Shown one piece after another: positions 17,672 through 26,899 of a stretch of 64,000 nucleotides of DNA. The position numbers and the translations under genes are program-made. This stretch comes from Bradyrhizobium sp. Ec3.3 (lineage in GTDB: Bacteria > Pseudomonadota > Alphaproteobacteria > Rhizobiales > Xanthobacteraceae): assembly GCF_000472925.1 (NCBI RefSeq), contig NZ_AXAS01000001.1, positions 420,208 through 484,207 on the forward strand, given 5' to 3'. The notes beneath the pieces are model-generated. The model was not told the DNA's origin, did no database searches, and was given only the letters and a program-made list of their open reading frames with translations. Position 1 is the stretch's first letter, and each line of letters starts with the position of its first letter.

Positions 17672-18490
17672 ATGAGCTACGTCGAAGCCACCGATACTTC
17701 CTTGCGCAAGACCGGACAGATCAAGCTGCATGGCCCGAACGCGTTCGTCGGCATGCGCAAGGCAGGCGCGCTGGTGGCCAAGTGTCTTGATGAGCTCACC
17801 GACATCGTCGGCCCGGGCGTGCCGACATCGCGCATCGACGAGTTCGTCCGCGAGTTCGCCTTCAGCCATGGTGCCTATCCGGCGACGCTGATGTATCGCG
17901 GCTATCGCTACTCGACCTGCACCTCGCTCAACCATGTGGTCTGCCACGGCATGCCCGGCGACCGGCCGCTGAAGGAAGGCGACATCGTCAACATCGACGT
18001 CACCTTCATCGTCGATGGCTGGTACGGCGACTCGAGCCGCATGTATGCGATCGGCCCGATCGCGCGGAAGGCCGAGCGGCTGATCGAAGTGACCTATGAG
18101 GCGATGATGCGCGGCATCGCCGCCGTGAAGCCCGGCGCCACCACCGGCGACATCGGCCACGCCATCCAGAGCTTCGTCGAGCCGCAGGGCATGAGCGTGG
18201 TGCGTGATTTCTGCGGCCATGGTCTCGGCCGCATGTTCCATGACGAGCCGAACATCATCCATATCGGCCGGCCCGGCGAAGGCGTGCAGCTCAAGCCCGG
18301 CATGTTCTTCACCATCGAGCCGATGATCAATCTCGGCAAGCCCCACGTGAAGATTCTGTCCGACGGCTGGACCGCGGTCACCCGCGACCGCTCGCTGTCG
18401 GCGCAGTTCGAGCACTCCGTCGGCGTGACCGCCACCGGCGTCGAGATCTTCACGCTGTCAGAGCGGCACGGCGAGAAGCAGGTGGCGTGA
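17672..18490 (+). CDS. map: Type I methionine aminopeptidase
   Basis: A 272-residue cytosolic metalloprotease that removes initiator methionines. The metal ligands are visible in order: NIDVTFIVDGWYGDSSR (two Asp), GHGLGRMFHDEP (His), FTIEPMI (Glu) and QFEHSVGV (Glu). The substrate-binding His is in LNHVVCHGMPG. An N-terminal extension of about 15 residues precedes the catalytic domain, with no zinc-finger extension. It is a single gene. A possible second map copy elsewhere in the genome cannot be judged. Confidence 0.93.
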   Translation: MSYVEATDTSLRKTGQIKLHGPNAFVGMRKAGALVAKCLDELTDIVGPGVPTSRIDEFVREFAFSHGAYPATLMYRGYRYSTCTSLNHVVCHGMPGDRPLKEGDIVNIDVTFIVDGWYGDSSRMYAIGPIARKAERLIEVTYEAMMRGIAAVKPGATTGDIGHAIQSFVEPQGMSVVRDFCGHGLGRMFHDEPNIIHIGRPGEGVQLKPGMFFTIEPMINLGKPHVKILSDGWTAVTRDRSLSAQFEHSVGVTATGVEIFTLSERHGEKQVA

Positions 18491-18598
18491 TCGCCCGCTG
18501 ATCGTGTCGCGAGGCACCCTGGAACGCGCGGAAGTCGTCTGATAGAGATCGCCAGCGCTGGCGCCGCGAGCTAGCGGCGCGGCTGGGGTTCATGGTGC

Positions 18599-20260
18599 AT
18601 GTGGTTCAAGGTCGAGTAGAACCGCTCGTCGGTCGGCCAGAAATATGTGGTTCGTTGCAACTCCGAAGTTGCCGGCAAGCCGGTGATCGAGGAGCGATCG
18701 GTCAAAGGGATGGCCGAGGCCCGCAAGGCCGCTGAAATTCTCGCATCGTCGCTCAACGTGACGGCAACAGTGTATGGCACCGATGCCGACGGCGAGTTCG
18801 TTCATGGCGTCTGCGAGGTCAGCGAAGGCGCCGCTGTAGCCAGCGACCCGCTCATCAAGCGGCTCTACGCCGAATCCGCCGCAGCATCGTTGACGCTGAA
18901 GGACCAGCTACTCACCGAGATACCGGAAGACACCATCAAGGGCTTTGCGACAATGTCCGCCGCCCTTGGTTACATCGTGGCTCAGCATAAGCAGATCAAA
19001 CGCTCGGCGACGCCGCAGATCGGCTATTCGGCCCTGTTCCGCATCTTCTGCGGCGGCAAAGACCCGAGCACGCTGTCGCTGCCCGCCGACGACGCCACGA
19101 TCGCAATCCTGACCCGGAAACTGGGAGATCTTCCTGGCTGGATGTGGCTGAGCGACCTTCCCGGTTTCGGCTCTGCCGATCGCAACGCCGTCATCCCGGG
19201 CCGGCGCGCGAACAAGATCACCCTCACCATCGACGGCGAGTTGCAGGTGATACGGCCGCGCAGCGTTTTTCGGGGCACGGTCCCGGAAACGGGCGCGCAG
19301 TTCATGCTCGTGGTTCAGATGGCAGACCGCCATGTATACGGCCAGTCCCCCCTTGATAGCGTCGGATTGATCTATCGCGAACAGGACGAGGCGGCCGTCG
19401 TGTCGCTGGTACGTCAGCTGCTGCGCGAGTCGAACCCATTCAAAGGCCGGGTGGTGCTCATCAACCGCGACCTTCGGACTGTCCGCTCGCGCATGTCAGA
19501 CCGCTCCTGGAACGATGTGATCCCCCATGAGCACGCCCGTCGTGAACTCGACTTCATCGCCGCGTCGATCCGCAACCGCGACATGTTGAAAACGGAAGGT
19601 CTCAGCATCAGGCGCGGACTTCTTCTCTCGGGCCCGCCCGGCGATGGAAAGTCGACGGCGATCGAGTGCTTCGTCAACGACGTCGCCGGCGAGGCCACGA
19701 TTCTGGTCGTCGAAGCGGTCGAACACATCCGCGCGATTTACCATCTGGCCCAAGCGCTGGCCCCGGCCGTCGTCATCCTCGAAGACCTCGATCTCATGAC
19801 CAAGAGCCGGCAAAATCCCTATGCTCTTGCGGGTACCAACAAGGACGACGTCACCGGTGAGCTGCTTCAGGTTCTGTCCGGCGGCTCTGCGTATGACGAC
19901 ATCGTTACAATCGCCACGACGAATCATCCGGAAGCAATCGACGAAGCGCTGGCAAAGCGAGCCGGGCGCTTCGATGCGCATATCCGGATGGGCTATCCCA
20001 GCGACGCCGACAAGCAACGCATCCTCGACCTTTATCTGGACCGATTCGACGTCAACGACGAATTGACGAGACGCCGACTGCAACAGACCCTGACCCGCGA
20101 CCTGGGGCGGCTGCACCTCGTTCCCGCGCATATCGAGGAATTCGTAAAGGCCGGCATCAAGCGGGCGCGCCTCGCCCGGCGCCCGCCGGAATATCTGGAC
20201 TTCGAGCCAGGCATCGAGGCCACCAAGTCAATCGCGACCCAAAAGCCGGCAACGTCTTGA
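18599..20260 (+). CDS. AAA-family ATPase with an apparent in-frame amber codon near the start
   Basis: From the GTG at 18647 the product is 537 residues. It has an uncharacterised N-terminal region (1-290) and a C-terminal AAA domain: Walker A GPPGDGKS (329-336), Walker B VVILEDLD (375-382), sensor TIATTN (421-426) and Arg-rich KRAGRFD (437-443). The GTG has no ribosome-binding sequence. An ATG at 18599, 10 nt after GGGG, is in the same frame and reads M-W-F-K-V-E then TAG (18617-18619), then N-R-S-S-V-G-Q-K-Y into the GTG. The protein-like upstream frame suggests the natural start is 18599, with the TAG a mutation or sequencing error. Substrate unknown. Confidence 0.75.
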
Positions 20261-20322
20261 GCGGTAACGACACGGCGAGAAGCAAATTGGCTGATCTCCC
20301 GCCACCGCCTCCGCCGCATCGC

Positions 20323-20916
20323 CTATCGCCGACGAAATGACGATGGCGGCCGCTTGTAGGTCGCGGCAAAGGCATCGTTGAACCGCCGAACGCTGCCGAA
20401 GCCGGCAGCGAAGGCAATCTCCGCCAAATTCATGTCGGTCTGGTCGATCAGGCGCTTGGCTTCCTGCACGCGGCGCGTTGCTGCGATCTCGCTCGGGCTC
20501 GCGCCGGCATGGCGCATGAACAGGCGCAGGAGATGGCGCGGCCCGACGCCAAGGGCTTCGGCAAGCTCCGTCATCGACGCCCGATCCAGAAAGCCGTCAT
20601 TGATCAGGCGCATCCCGCGCGCCACGGTGGTGGCTGTTCCCATCCAGGCCGGCGAGCCCGGCGCCGTTTCCGGCCGGCAGCGCAGGCACGGGCGAAAGCC
20701 GGCTCGCTCGGCGGCGGCTGCGGTCGCATAGAAGGTGACGTTCTCGGAGCGCGCCGGACGAACCGGGCAGACCGGCCGGCAGTAGATGCGCGTCGAGCGA
20801 ACGCCGGAAAAGAACAACCCGTCGAAGGCGCGGGCACGCGCCAGCCGCGCCCGATCGCAGGTCTCCCAGTCGAGATGCGGTGGCAGTGTCTGCCGGTGCA
20901 CCAAAGCCTTCGCCAT
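20323..20916 (-). CDS. Ada-type zinc domain fused to AraC HTH, no repair domain
   Basis: A 197-residue protein. Residues about 30-85 form the methyl-phosphotriester zinc domain of Ada (FFSGVRSTRIYCRPVCP, then FRPCLRCRPE: four Cys). Residues about 100-195 form an AraC helix-turn-helix (MTELAEALGVGPRHLLRLF; LAEIAFAAGFGSVRRFNDAF). The methyltransferase of Ada and the glycosylase of AlkA fusions are both absent. It should act as a methylation-responsive transcription factor. It is divergent from an EamA exporter 60 bp away, with an inverted repeat between them. Confidence 0.85.
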   Translation of the reverse strand: MAKALVHRQTLPPHLDWETCDRARLARARAFDGLFFSGVRSTRIYCRPVCPVRPARSENVTFYATAAAAERAGFRPCLRCRPETAPGSPAWMGTATTVARGMRLINDGFLDRASMTELAEALGVGPRHLLRLFMRHAGASPSEIAATRRVQEAKRLIDQTDMNLAEIAFAAGFGSVRRFNDAFAATYKRPPSSFRRR

Positions 20917-20929
20917 GGCGGGATAATAG

Positions 20930-20958
20930 TTTCAGCACAGCCCGCCGAGTAGCTGAAA
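20930..20958. promoter_or_regulatory. Inverted repeat in the Ada-like/EamA divergent region
   Basis: TTTCAGC at 20930-20936 and GCTGAAA at 20952-20958 are perfect 7-bp inverted arms separated by 15 bp. This is the whole divergent promoter interval, so a regulator binding here could control both genes. The link to the Ada-like protein is inference. Confidence 0.5.
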
Positions 20959-20975
20959 TCGGACTCGATCGGTCG

Positions 20976-21992
20976 ATGAGGTCCGAATCCAGCCAGCCTG
21001 CGCCGCCGCTTGGGGATCATGGTGCCGAAACATCCCGGAGCAAATGGCTGAGCACACAGGCGCAACAGGCAACGTCAGGGCAAACCTCTCTCGCGTTCGA
21101 GATCGGGCTCCTGCTGCTTCTCTCAATGATCTGGGGGAGTTCGTTCACGCTGATCAAGGTCGCGATCCCCACGATTCCGCCATTCACGATGGTTGCCGCG
21201 CGCGTGGCGATCGCGGCCATTCTCCTGGTCCTGATCGCTCGCGCGCAGAGACACGCCCTTCCTCGCCAGCTATCGGTGTGGGCGGCTTTTTTCGTGCAGG
21301 GGCTGCTGCAAAGCGCGCTGCCGTTCACCCTGATCAGTTGGGGCGAGCTGCACATCGCGAGCGGTCTCGCCGGCGTGCTCAATGCGACCCCGCCGATGTT
21401 CGTGCTCGCGATCGCGCTAATGACCGGGCGCGGACGACTGGCGATCAGCGGCCAGAAGATCATCGGCGTCGGCCTCGGCCTCGCCGGTGTCGCCATGACG
21501 ATGGGCATCGATGCGCTGTCCGGGATCGGCACGGCGGCGCCACTGGCGCAGATGGCCGTGCTCGGCGCGAGCTTCTGCTACGCACTCGCGCCAATATGGG
21601 GCCAGCGATTCTCGAACCTCCCCGCAATCGTCACCGCGGCCGGCGCCATGAGCTGCGCCGCGCTCCTGATGCTCCCCGTCGCAGCCATCCTCGAACGGCC
21701 CTGGACGCTGGCGTCGCCGCCGGCGCAGGCGATCGCGGCGGTGATCGCGCTCGCGGTGGTCTGCACGGCCTTCGCGATGGTGATCTATTTCCACCTGATC
21801 CACACGATCGGCCCGCTCGGCACGACCAGCGGGAGCTACCTGCGCGCAGGCTTTGCGGTGGCGCTCGGCACCGCATGGCTCGGCGAGCGCTTTACATGGT
21901 CAATTGCTGCCGGAATGGCGCTCATACTCGCCGGCGTCGTTGCCGTCACGGTGCCCCTGCCGGCGCGAAACAGCGGGAAACCTCCGGGCTGA
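20976..21992 (+). CDS. EamA/DMT-superfamily exporter
   Basis: About 338 residues with ten predicted helices in two EamA repeats (SMIWGSSFTLIKVAIP near the start of repeat one; AVLGASFCYALAPIWGQRF at the start of repeat two). A soluble N-terminal tail of about 45 residues precedes the first helix, so the true start could be slightly downstream. Transporters of this family export amino acids, metabolites or toxicants. Being divergent from an Ada-like sensor raises the possibility of methylating-agent-induced export, but that is untested. Confidence 0.8.
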   Translation: MRSESSQPAPPLGDHGAETSRSKWLSTQAQQATSGQTSLAFEIGLLLLLSMIWGSSFTLIKVAIPTIPPFTMVAARVAIAAILLVLIARAQRHALPRQLSVWAAFFVQGLLQSALPFTLISWGELHIASGLAGVLNATPPMFVLAIALMTGRGRLAISGQKIIGVGLGLAGVAMTMGIDALSGIGTAAPLAQMAVLGASFCYALAPIWGQRFSNLPAIVTAAGAMSCAALLMLPVAAILERPWTLASPPAQAIAAVIALAVVCTAFAMVIYFHLIHTIGPLGTTSGSYLRAGFAVALGTAWLGERFTWSIAAGMALILAGVVAVTVPLPARNSGKPPG

Positions 21993-22069
21993 TTATCGCC
22001 ATCTTCGAAGCCTGATCTTGCCATTCCGTTCGCCGATGACAATCTGTCGTCAGAGCAAGGAGAGATTTC

Positions 22070-22912
22070 GTGAGCACGTCGACGCGCCGTGGCTTTCTCG
22101 GATTTGTATCGGCCAGTGCCGCAGGCCTGCTGCCAACCCGCGCGCAGGCGGCGTCCGAGCCCGCCGCGGCCTCGGATGAGCCGGCCTGCATCCTGACGCC
22201 GCAGGCAGAGGAAGGGCCGTTCTATGCCGATCCAAAGCTGCTGCGGACAGACATCACCGAGGGCAAGCAAGGCATTCCCCTCACGCTGCGGCTGCGTGTG
22301 ATCGAGGCCGGGCCCTGCACGGCGATCAGGGGCGCCCGCGTCGACATCTGGCATTGCGACGCAAAGGGCCTCTATTCGGCGTTTCCAGGCCAGAGTGATA
22401 GCCACAACGTGGACGCGACCGGCAAGACGTTTTTGCGCGGCACTCAAGCGACTGACTACGCCGGCTGGGTCACGTTCAACACGATCTATCCCGGCTGGTA
22501 TGACGGCCGCACCACGCATATCCATTTCAAGGTTTTCCTCGACGAGAAAAACGTGCTGACCGGGCAGACCTTCCTGCCCGACGCGCTGAACGAGTTCATC
22601 TACACCAACGTGCCCGCCTACAAGGACCGCGCGCGGCAACGCACGATCATCAACGCCAACGACATGGTGATCGAGCGCTCCGATCCCGAGCATCGCGCCT
22701 TCTGCGCGGTGAAGGAGGAGCGCGACCGTTACGTGGCGAGCTTGACGCTCGGCGTCGACCGCCGCTCCGACGCGACGGTCGGGCGCGCCGGCCCGCCACC
22801 GCCGCCACCCGGTTCGCGCGGCGGACCTCCGCCCGCGGGCGGGCCGATGTTCGGCCGTCAGATCAAGGACCGGCTTGCCGCGCTGGTGCCGGGGCTGAAG
22901 CCGGGCCGCTGA
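22070..22912 (+). CDS. Tat-exported intradiol ring-cleavage dioxygenase-like protein
   Basis: A 280-residue protein. GTG start with AAGGAGAG upstream. It begins with a twin-arginine signal (STSTRRGFLGFVSASAAGLL). The dioxygenase fold follows: CILTPQAEEGPFY (family N-terminal motif), GARVDIWHCDAKGLYSAF (Fe-ligand Tyr region) and YPGWYDGRTTHIHFKVF (Tyr and His ligands). A Gly/Pro-rich linker (about 245-262) precedes the tail. It resembles extracytoplasmic dioxygenases of the protocatechuate 3,4-dioxygenase beta superfamily. A single exported subunit is unusual compared with cytosolic alpha/beta enzymes. The aromatic substrate is unknown. Confidence 0.85.
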   Translation: MSTSTRRGFLGFVSASAAGLLPTRAQAASEPAAASDEPACILTPQAEEGPFYADPKLLRTDITEGKQGIPLTLRLRVIEAGPCTAIRGARVDIWHCDAKGLYSAFPGQSDSHNVDATGKTFLRGTQATDYAGWVTFNTIYPGWYDGRTTHIHFKVFLDEKNVLTGQTFLPDALNEFIYTNVPAYKDRARQRTIINANDMVIERSDPEHRAFCAVKEERDRYVASLTLGVDRRSDATVGRAGPPPPPPGSRGGPPPAGGPMFGRQIKDRLAALVPGLKPGR

Positions 22913-22967
22913 ACGCGATCGCAATTGACGGTTGCAAAATCGCGGTTCCGCGGCGAAGCTGCGTGCG

Positions 22968-23687
22968 ATGCCCGCGAAGTCCAGCGACCCCTCCGAGAAG
23001 CCCGAACCGCCAGAGCCGCCGCACTATCACGGCCATCGCGAGCGGCTGCGCGAGCGCTTTTACAGCGCCGGCGCGGATGCGCTGAGCGACTACGAGCTGC
23101 TGGAGATGGCGCTGTTTCCGGCGCTGCCGCGACGCGACACAAAACCGCTTGCGAAGACGCTGATCAAGACGTTTGGCTCGTTCGCCGAGGTCATCCACGC
23201 ACCGGTGGCGCGGCTGCGCAAGGTCGAGGGCGTCGGCGAGGCCGCGATCAACCAGCTCAAGCTGATCGCAGCAGCGGCAAGCCGCGTGACCAAGGGCGAG
23301 GTAAAGAGCCGCAATGCGCTGTCGTCCTGGAACGAGGTGATCGACTATTGCCGCTCCAGCATGGCCTTCGCCGACAAGGAGCAGTTTCGGCTCCTATTCC
23401 TCGACAAGCGCAACCAGCTCATCGCCGACGAGGTGCAGCAGACCGGCACCGTCGACCACACTCCGGTCTATCCGCGCGAGGTGATCAAGCGCGCGCTGGA
23501 ATTATCGGCGACTGCGCTGATCCTGGTCCACAATCACCCGAGCGGCGATCCGTCACCCTCGCAGGCCGATATCCAGATGACCAAGGCGATCATCGAGATC
23601 GCAAAGCCGCTGGGGATTGCCGTGCACGACCACATCATCGTAGGCAAAGGCGGGCATGCGAGCCTGCGCGGCTTGCGCTTGATCTGA
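22968..23687 (+). CDS. radC: RadC-family JAB1/MPN-domain protein
   Basis: A 239-residue protein. An N-terminal helix-hairpin-helix-like region ([18 protein letters not shown], about 83-100) precedes the JAMM metalloprotease-like domain. Its motif is [14 protein letters not shown] (188-201), with His188, His190 and Asp201, and it ends [17 protein letters not shown]. Despite the name, RadC is not a proven repair protein. ATG 22968 is preferred to a TTG at 22932. A copy of its last 60 bp occurs at about 29745-29803. Confidence 0.9.
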   Translation: MPAKSSDPSEKPEPPEPPHYHGHRERLRERFYSAGADALSDYELLEMALFPALPRRDTKPLAKTLIKTFGSFAEVIHAPVARLRKVEGVGEAAINQLKLIAAAASRVTKGEVKSRNALSSWNEVIDYCRSSMAFADKEQFRLLFLDKRNQLIADEVQQTGTVDHTPVYPREVIKRALELSATALILVHNHPSGDPSPSQADIQMTKAIIEIAKPLGIAVHDHIIVGKGGHASLRGLRLI

Positions 23688-23715
23688 AGACCTTCCAAAC
23701 AAGTGATGAGATGAA

Positions 23716-24506
23716 ATGAGCGACTGGCTGCATAACCTGCCGGTGCCGTGGATGGCGCTGGTGATTTTCGGCTTCACCTATTTTCTGGCCGCGACGGTGT
23801 TCGCGGCGGTCATGGTGTTCGCGACGGAGGCGCCGACGAAATCGCTGAAGACGATCTCGCCGGGCATGTTGCCGGTGCTCGGCATCATCTTCGGCCTGTT
23901 CGTTGCCTTCACGGCGGCGCAGGTGTGGGGCGACAGCGATCGCGCCAGCGCCGCGGTGAGCCGCGAGGCCAGTGCCTTGAGGAGCGTCAGCTGCTCGCCG
24001 CCGGCCTGCCAGCGGAGCAGGACGCGCACCTGCGCGGACTGGTGCGAGACTATGTCGGGCAGGCCGCCACCGTGGAGTGGCCGATGATGGCGCAGCGGGA
24101 GGTCTCCCTGAAAGCGACGCCGTCGGCGCTTGCCGAAGCCTTGCAGCTCGTCGTCGCGATGACGCCGCAGGGCACGGGTCAGGCGACCGTGCAGCGCGAG
24201 CTCATCAACGCGCTGGAGCAGGCGCTGGATGCGCGCCGGCAGCGCATCATCATCAGCCTTACCGCGGTGAATGCCGTCAAATGGTGGTGTCTTTATTTGC
24301 AGGCGGCGTGTGCGCTTGTGGTGATAGGCCTCGTCCATTGCGACAACCGCCTCGCGGCGACAATCGCGATGGGCCTGTTTGCGACCGGCGTTTCGGCATC
24401 CGTGCTCCTGATCGCCGCGCACGACCGGCCATTCGCAGGCCAGATCTCGATCGGACCCGAGTCGCTGCTCCAGATCATGCCGGAGAAGCCGGACAAGCAG
24501 CCTTGA
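23716..24506 (+). pseudogene. DUF4239-like membrane protein, frameshifted
   Basis: Two overlapping frames together make one protein of about 263 residues. The first frame (23716 onward) gives two N-terminal helices and ends ...DSDRASAAVSREASALRSV. The second continues QLLAAGLPAEQDAHLRGLV and has two more helices (KWWCLYLQAACALVVIGLV; a last one near AMGLFATGVSASVLL). The frame changes at about 23986-23990: AGCGTC-AGCTG would read through if one more C were present. A one-base deletion or a sequencing error is the simplest explanation. Bestrophin-like DUF4239 proteins have an unknown function. Confidence 0.75.
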
Positions 24507-24530
24507 GAGGGTGCGAGCCGAGGACACAGT

Positions 24531-24665
24531 TCACCTCTCCCGAAGGGAGAGGTCAGATCGCATCGCAAGATGCGATCTGGGTGAGGGGTTACGGTCCTAC
24601 TGAGCGCTGCGGACCCTCACCCGGATTGCTTCGCAATCCGACTCTCCCCGCTGGGGAGAGGTGAA
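24531..24665. repeat. Composite palindromic intergenic element
   Basis: Nested hairpins: CCTCTCCC-GAA-GGGAGAGG, then AGATCGCATC-GCAA-GATGCGATCT, a central GGGTGAGGGGT / ACCCTCACCC pair, CGGATTG-CTTCG-CAATCCG, and CTCTCCCC-GCT-GGGGAGAG. It lies between convergent genes. The same layout with different inner hairpins occurs at 38201-38330 and 52864-53016. Confidence 0.85.
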
Positions 24666-24713
24666 GCGGGCAGCCGGCCGCACCTTATTTTATCGCGCTT
24701 TCTGGATCCTGCT

Positions 24714-25496
24714 TTACGAAATCCCCACGATTTCGCGTAGCTGCGGAGCAAGCGCGGGAGTGGAGCAGAGAATAGGATTTCCTTTGCTGATGCCGTCGCC
24801 AGCGAAGAAATCATTGATCGATGCGCCCGCCTCGCCGGCGATGACGATGCCCGCCGCGACGTCCCATGCATTGATGTGCAGCTCGAGATAGGCGTCGGTG
24901 CGCCCATTCGCGACATGGCAGAGCCCGAGCGCACCCGAGCCGGAGCGCTTCACCGCGCAGCCGGCGGCGTTGCCGCGCTGGAGGACGGCGAGGTAGCGCT
25001 CGAAGGGAATGCGGGTCGACCAGCCGAGCTCGACATAGGCGCTCTTGAGGTCCTCGGTGCCCGAGACGGTGATCGGCCGCCCGTTCAGCGTTGCGCCCTG
25101 TCCGCGCTGGGCAACGTAGAGCTCGTCCAGCGCCGGTGCGGCCACGATTCCGATGGTGGGAACGTGATTGTGCAGGAATCCGATCGAGATGCACCAGTTG
25201 CGGTCGCCGCGGGCGAAGTTCGCGGTGCCATCGATCGGATCGATGATCCAGACCGCATCGCTTGCTGCGCCGCCGCCCTCCTCGCCGATCACCGTATCGG
25301 TCGGGAAGAGCACGGCCAGCCGCTGCCGCAGGAAATCCTCGACGGCTCCGTCGGCAACCGTCAGCCAGTCCTGAGCGCCCTTCAGGGTGACGCCGAGGCT
25401 GTCCTGCTTGCCGAAATAGTCCAGCGCCAGTCGCCCGGCCTCGGCGACAAGGCCCTGGACGGCATAACGCCGCATTGCAAGATCCGCCGGCGTCAT
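24714..25496 (-). CDS. Inositol monophosphatase-family phosphatase
   Basis: A 260-residue cytosolic Mg-dependent phosphatase. The metal motifs are VIGEEGGG (Glu70 region), WIIDPIDGTANFARG (Asp-Pro-Ile-Asp-Gly-Thr) and NAWDVAAG (Trp-Asp). The family includes myo-inositol-1-phosphatase, histidinol phosphatase and 3',5'-bisphosphate nucleotidases; the exact substrate cannot be assigned. It is divergent, by about 275 bp, from a four-gene ABC importer, with iterated sites between. The arrangement suggests it processes a phosphorylated compound brought in by that transporter (inference). Confidence 0.85.
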   Translation of the reverse strand: MTPADLAMRRYAVQGLVAEAGRLALDYFGKQDSLGVTLKGAQDWLTVADGAVEDFLRQRLAVLFPTDTVIGEEGGGAASDAVWIIDPIDGTANFARGDRNWCISIGFLHNHVPTIGIVAAPALDELYVAQRGQGATLNGRPITVSGTEDLKSAYVELGWSTRIPFERYLAVLQRGNAAGCAVKRSGSGALGLCHVANGRTDAYLELHINAWDVAAGIVIAGEAGASINDFFAGDGISKGNPILCSTPALAPQLREIVGIS

Positions 25497-25624
25497 CGTC
25501 CAACAACCTCGGTGGGGACCGGGGTGCCAAAGCGCTCCGCAAGATCAGGGATCAACCACGGGAGCAAGACTTCGTCGTCGCTGTTTGGCATGAGCCAGGT
25601 CGATTGCGCGTCGGCAGGCATGGT

Positions 25625-25665
25625 TTCACAAATCCTGGCTTCACAAATCTTGGGTTTCACAAATC
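25625..25665. promoter_or_regulatory. Three tandem TTCACAAATC sites
   Basis: The 10-mer TTCACAAATC occurs at 25625-25634, 25640-25649 and 25656-25665, i.e. at 15- and 16-bp spacing, with most flanking bases also shared. It lies in the divergent region between the phosphatase gene and the ABC operon. Equal spacing suggests iterated operator or activator sites. Confidence 0.55.
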
Positions 25666-25715
25666 TGTTGCATCAGCACGCTACGGATCGATACGTTTAT
25701 TCCAAGCCGGTCGCG

Positions 25716-25737
25716 GAATGGAAGGACAATTCCATTC
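25716..25737. promoter_or_regulatory. Perfect 8-bp inverted repeat upstream of the ABC operon
   Basis: GAATGGAA (25716-25723) and TTCCATTC (25730-25737) flank a 6-base loop. The repeat ends 34 bp before the chosen GTG start, so it could be an operator over the promoter or a leader hairpin. Confidence 0.5.
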
Positions 25738-25771
25738 TGGCAGAATGACATCGGCGTGGAGGGAACGAATT

Positions 25772-26884
25772 GTGCAGGCGGAAACGCATGGCGTGTCGAG
25801 CGCCGGCGCGGCTATCCAGGTGCGGGACCTGCACGTTGCCTATGGCGGCACGCCAGTGCTGCACGGCGTCAGCCTCGACTTTGCCCCCGGCAGCTTCACC
25901 GCTCTCCTGGGCTCCTCCGGCTGCGGCAAGACCACCCTTCTTCGCGCATTGTGCGGCTTCGTGCCGGTGCGCTCCGGCTCGATCGTGGTCGGTGACCGTG
26001 ACGTCGCTCTGCTGCCACCGGAGAAGCGCGACATGGCGATGGTGTTTCAATCCTACGCGCTGTGGCCGCATATGACCGTGCTGCAGAACATCGGCTACGG
26101 GCTGAAGCTACGGGGCACCGCCAAGGCCGAGATCGCTGCCAAGGTGGCCTCGCTGCTCACGATGCTGGGCCTGGGCGGCTACGAGCAGCGCAAGGTCACG
26201 GCGCTGTCGGGCGGGCAGCGGCAGCGCGTCGCGCTCGGCCGGGCGCTTGCGGTCGACCCCCGCATCCTGCTGCTCGACGAGCCGCTGTCCAATCTCGACG
26301 CCAAGATCCGGATGGCGATGCGCCACGAGATCCGCGCGATTCAGCAGCGGCTCGGCGTCACGGCCATCCACGTTACGCATGATCGCGAGGAAGCCATGAC
26401 CATGGCGGACCGGCTCGTCATCATGCAGGCGGGCCGGATCGCCCAGGTCGGCACACCCGAGGAGGTCTACGATCGGCCGGCGAGCGCCTTTATCGCCAAT
26501 TTCATGGGTGCGGAGAACGTCCTGCCCGTGCATGTCGTGCGCAACGAGGACGGGACGGCCGTCAGTGCCGGACACGCGGTCGCCCGGCTCGCGCACGACG
26601 ATGCCACGGCGCTGCCCTTAGGCGAGGCCGTGGCCTATTTCCGCGACGATGTCGCAAGCCTCGCGGCGCCCGATGCGATGCCACAGGGCGATCTCCTCGT
26701 GCCCGGGCGCATCGCCGCGCGCAGCTATCCCGGCGGCCTCTATCGCTATCGCGTCGAGGCGGTCGGGCGACAGATCACGGTCGACGACGCAGCACGCCAT
26801 GAACCGGGCGCCGCCGTCGGCCTGCGCATCCCGTTGCGACGTCTTCACATCTTTCCCGCGGCCGAAGCCGCCACCGCCGCCTGA
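25772..26884 (+). CDS. ABC importer ATPase (PotA/FbpC-like)
   Basis: A 370-residue ATPase. Walker A GSSGCGKTT, signature LSGGQRQRVALGRALA, Walker B ILLLDEPLSNLD and switch HVTHDREEAM are followed by a C-terminal TOBE-containing region (about 250-370), as in PotA/FbpC/MalK-type proteins. GTG 25772 is chosen because GGAGGG lies 8 nt upstream; an ATG at 25745 has no ribosome-binding site. First gene of a four-gene operon with a binding protein and two permeases. The substrate is not known; putrescine, iron or a phosphorylated small molecule are possibilities. Confidence 0.9.
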   Translation: MQAETHGVSSAGAAIQVRDLHVAYGGTPVLHGVSLDFAPGSFTALLGSSGCGKTTLLRALCGFVPVRSGSIVVGDRDVALLPPEKRDMAMVFQSYALWPHMTVLQNIGYGLKLRGTAKAEIAAKVASLLTMLGLGGYEQRKVTALSGGQRQRVALGRALAVDPRILLLDEPLSNLDAKIRMAMRHEIRAIQQRLGVTAIHVTHDREEAMTMADRLVIMQAGRIAQVGTPEEVYDRPASAFIANFMGAENVLPVHVVRNEDGTAVSAGHAVARLAHDDATALPLGEAVAYFRDDVASLAAPDAMPQGDLLVPGRIAARSYPGGLYRYRVEAVGRQITVDDAARHEPGAAVGLRIPLRRLHIFPAAEAATAA

Positions 26885-26899
26885 CCAGGAGCCAGACCC

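Noticed and set aside
25625..25665. Short CRISPR or iteron origin
   Set aside because: Only three 10-bp units and no replication or cas gene; better seen as regulatory sites.
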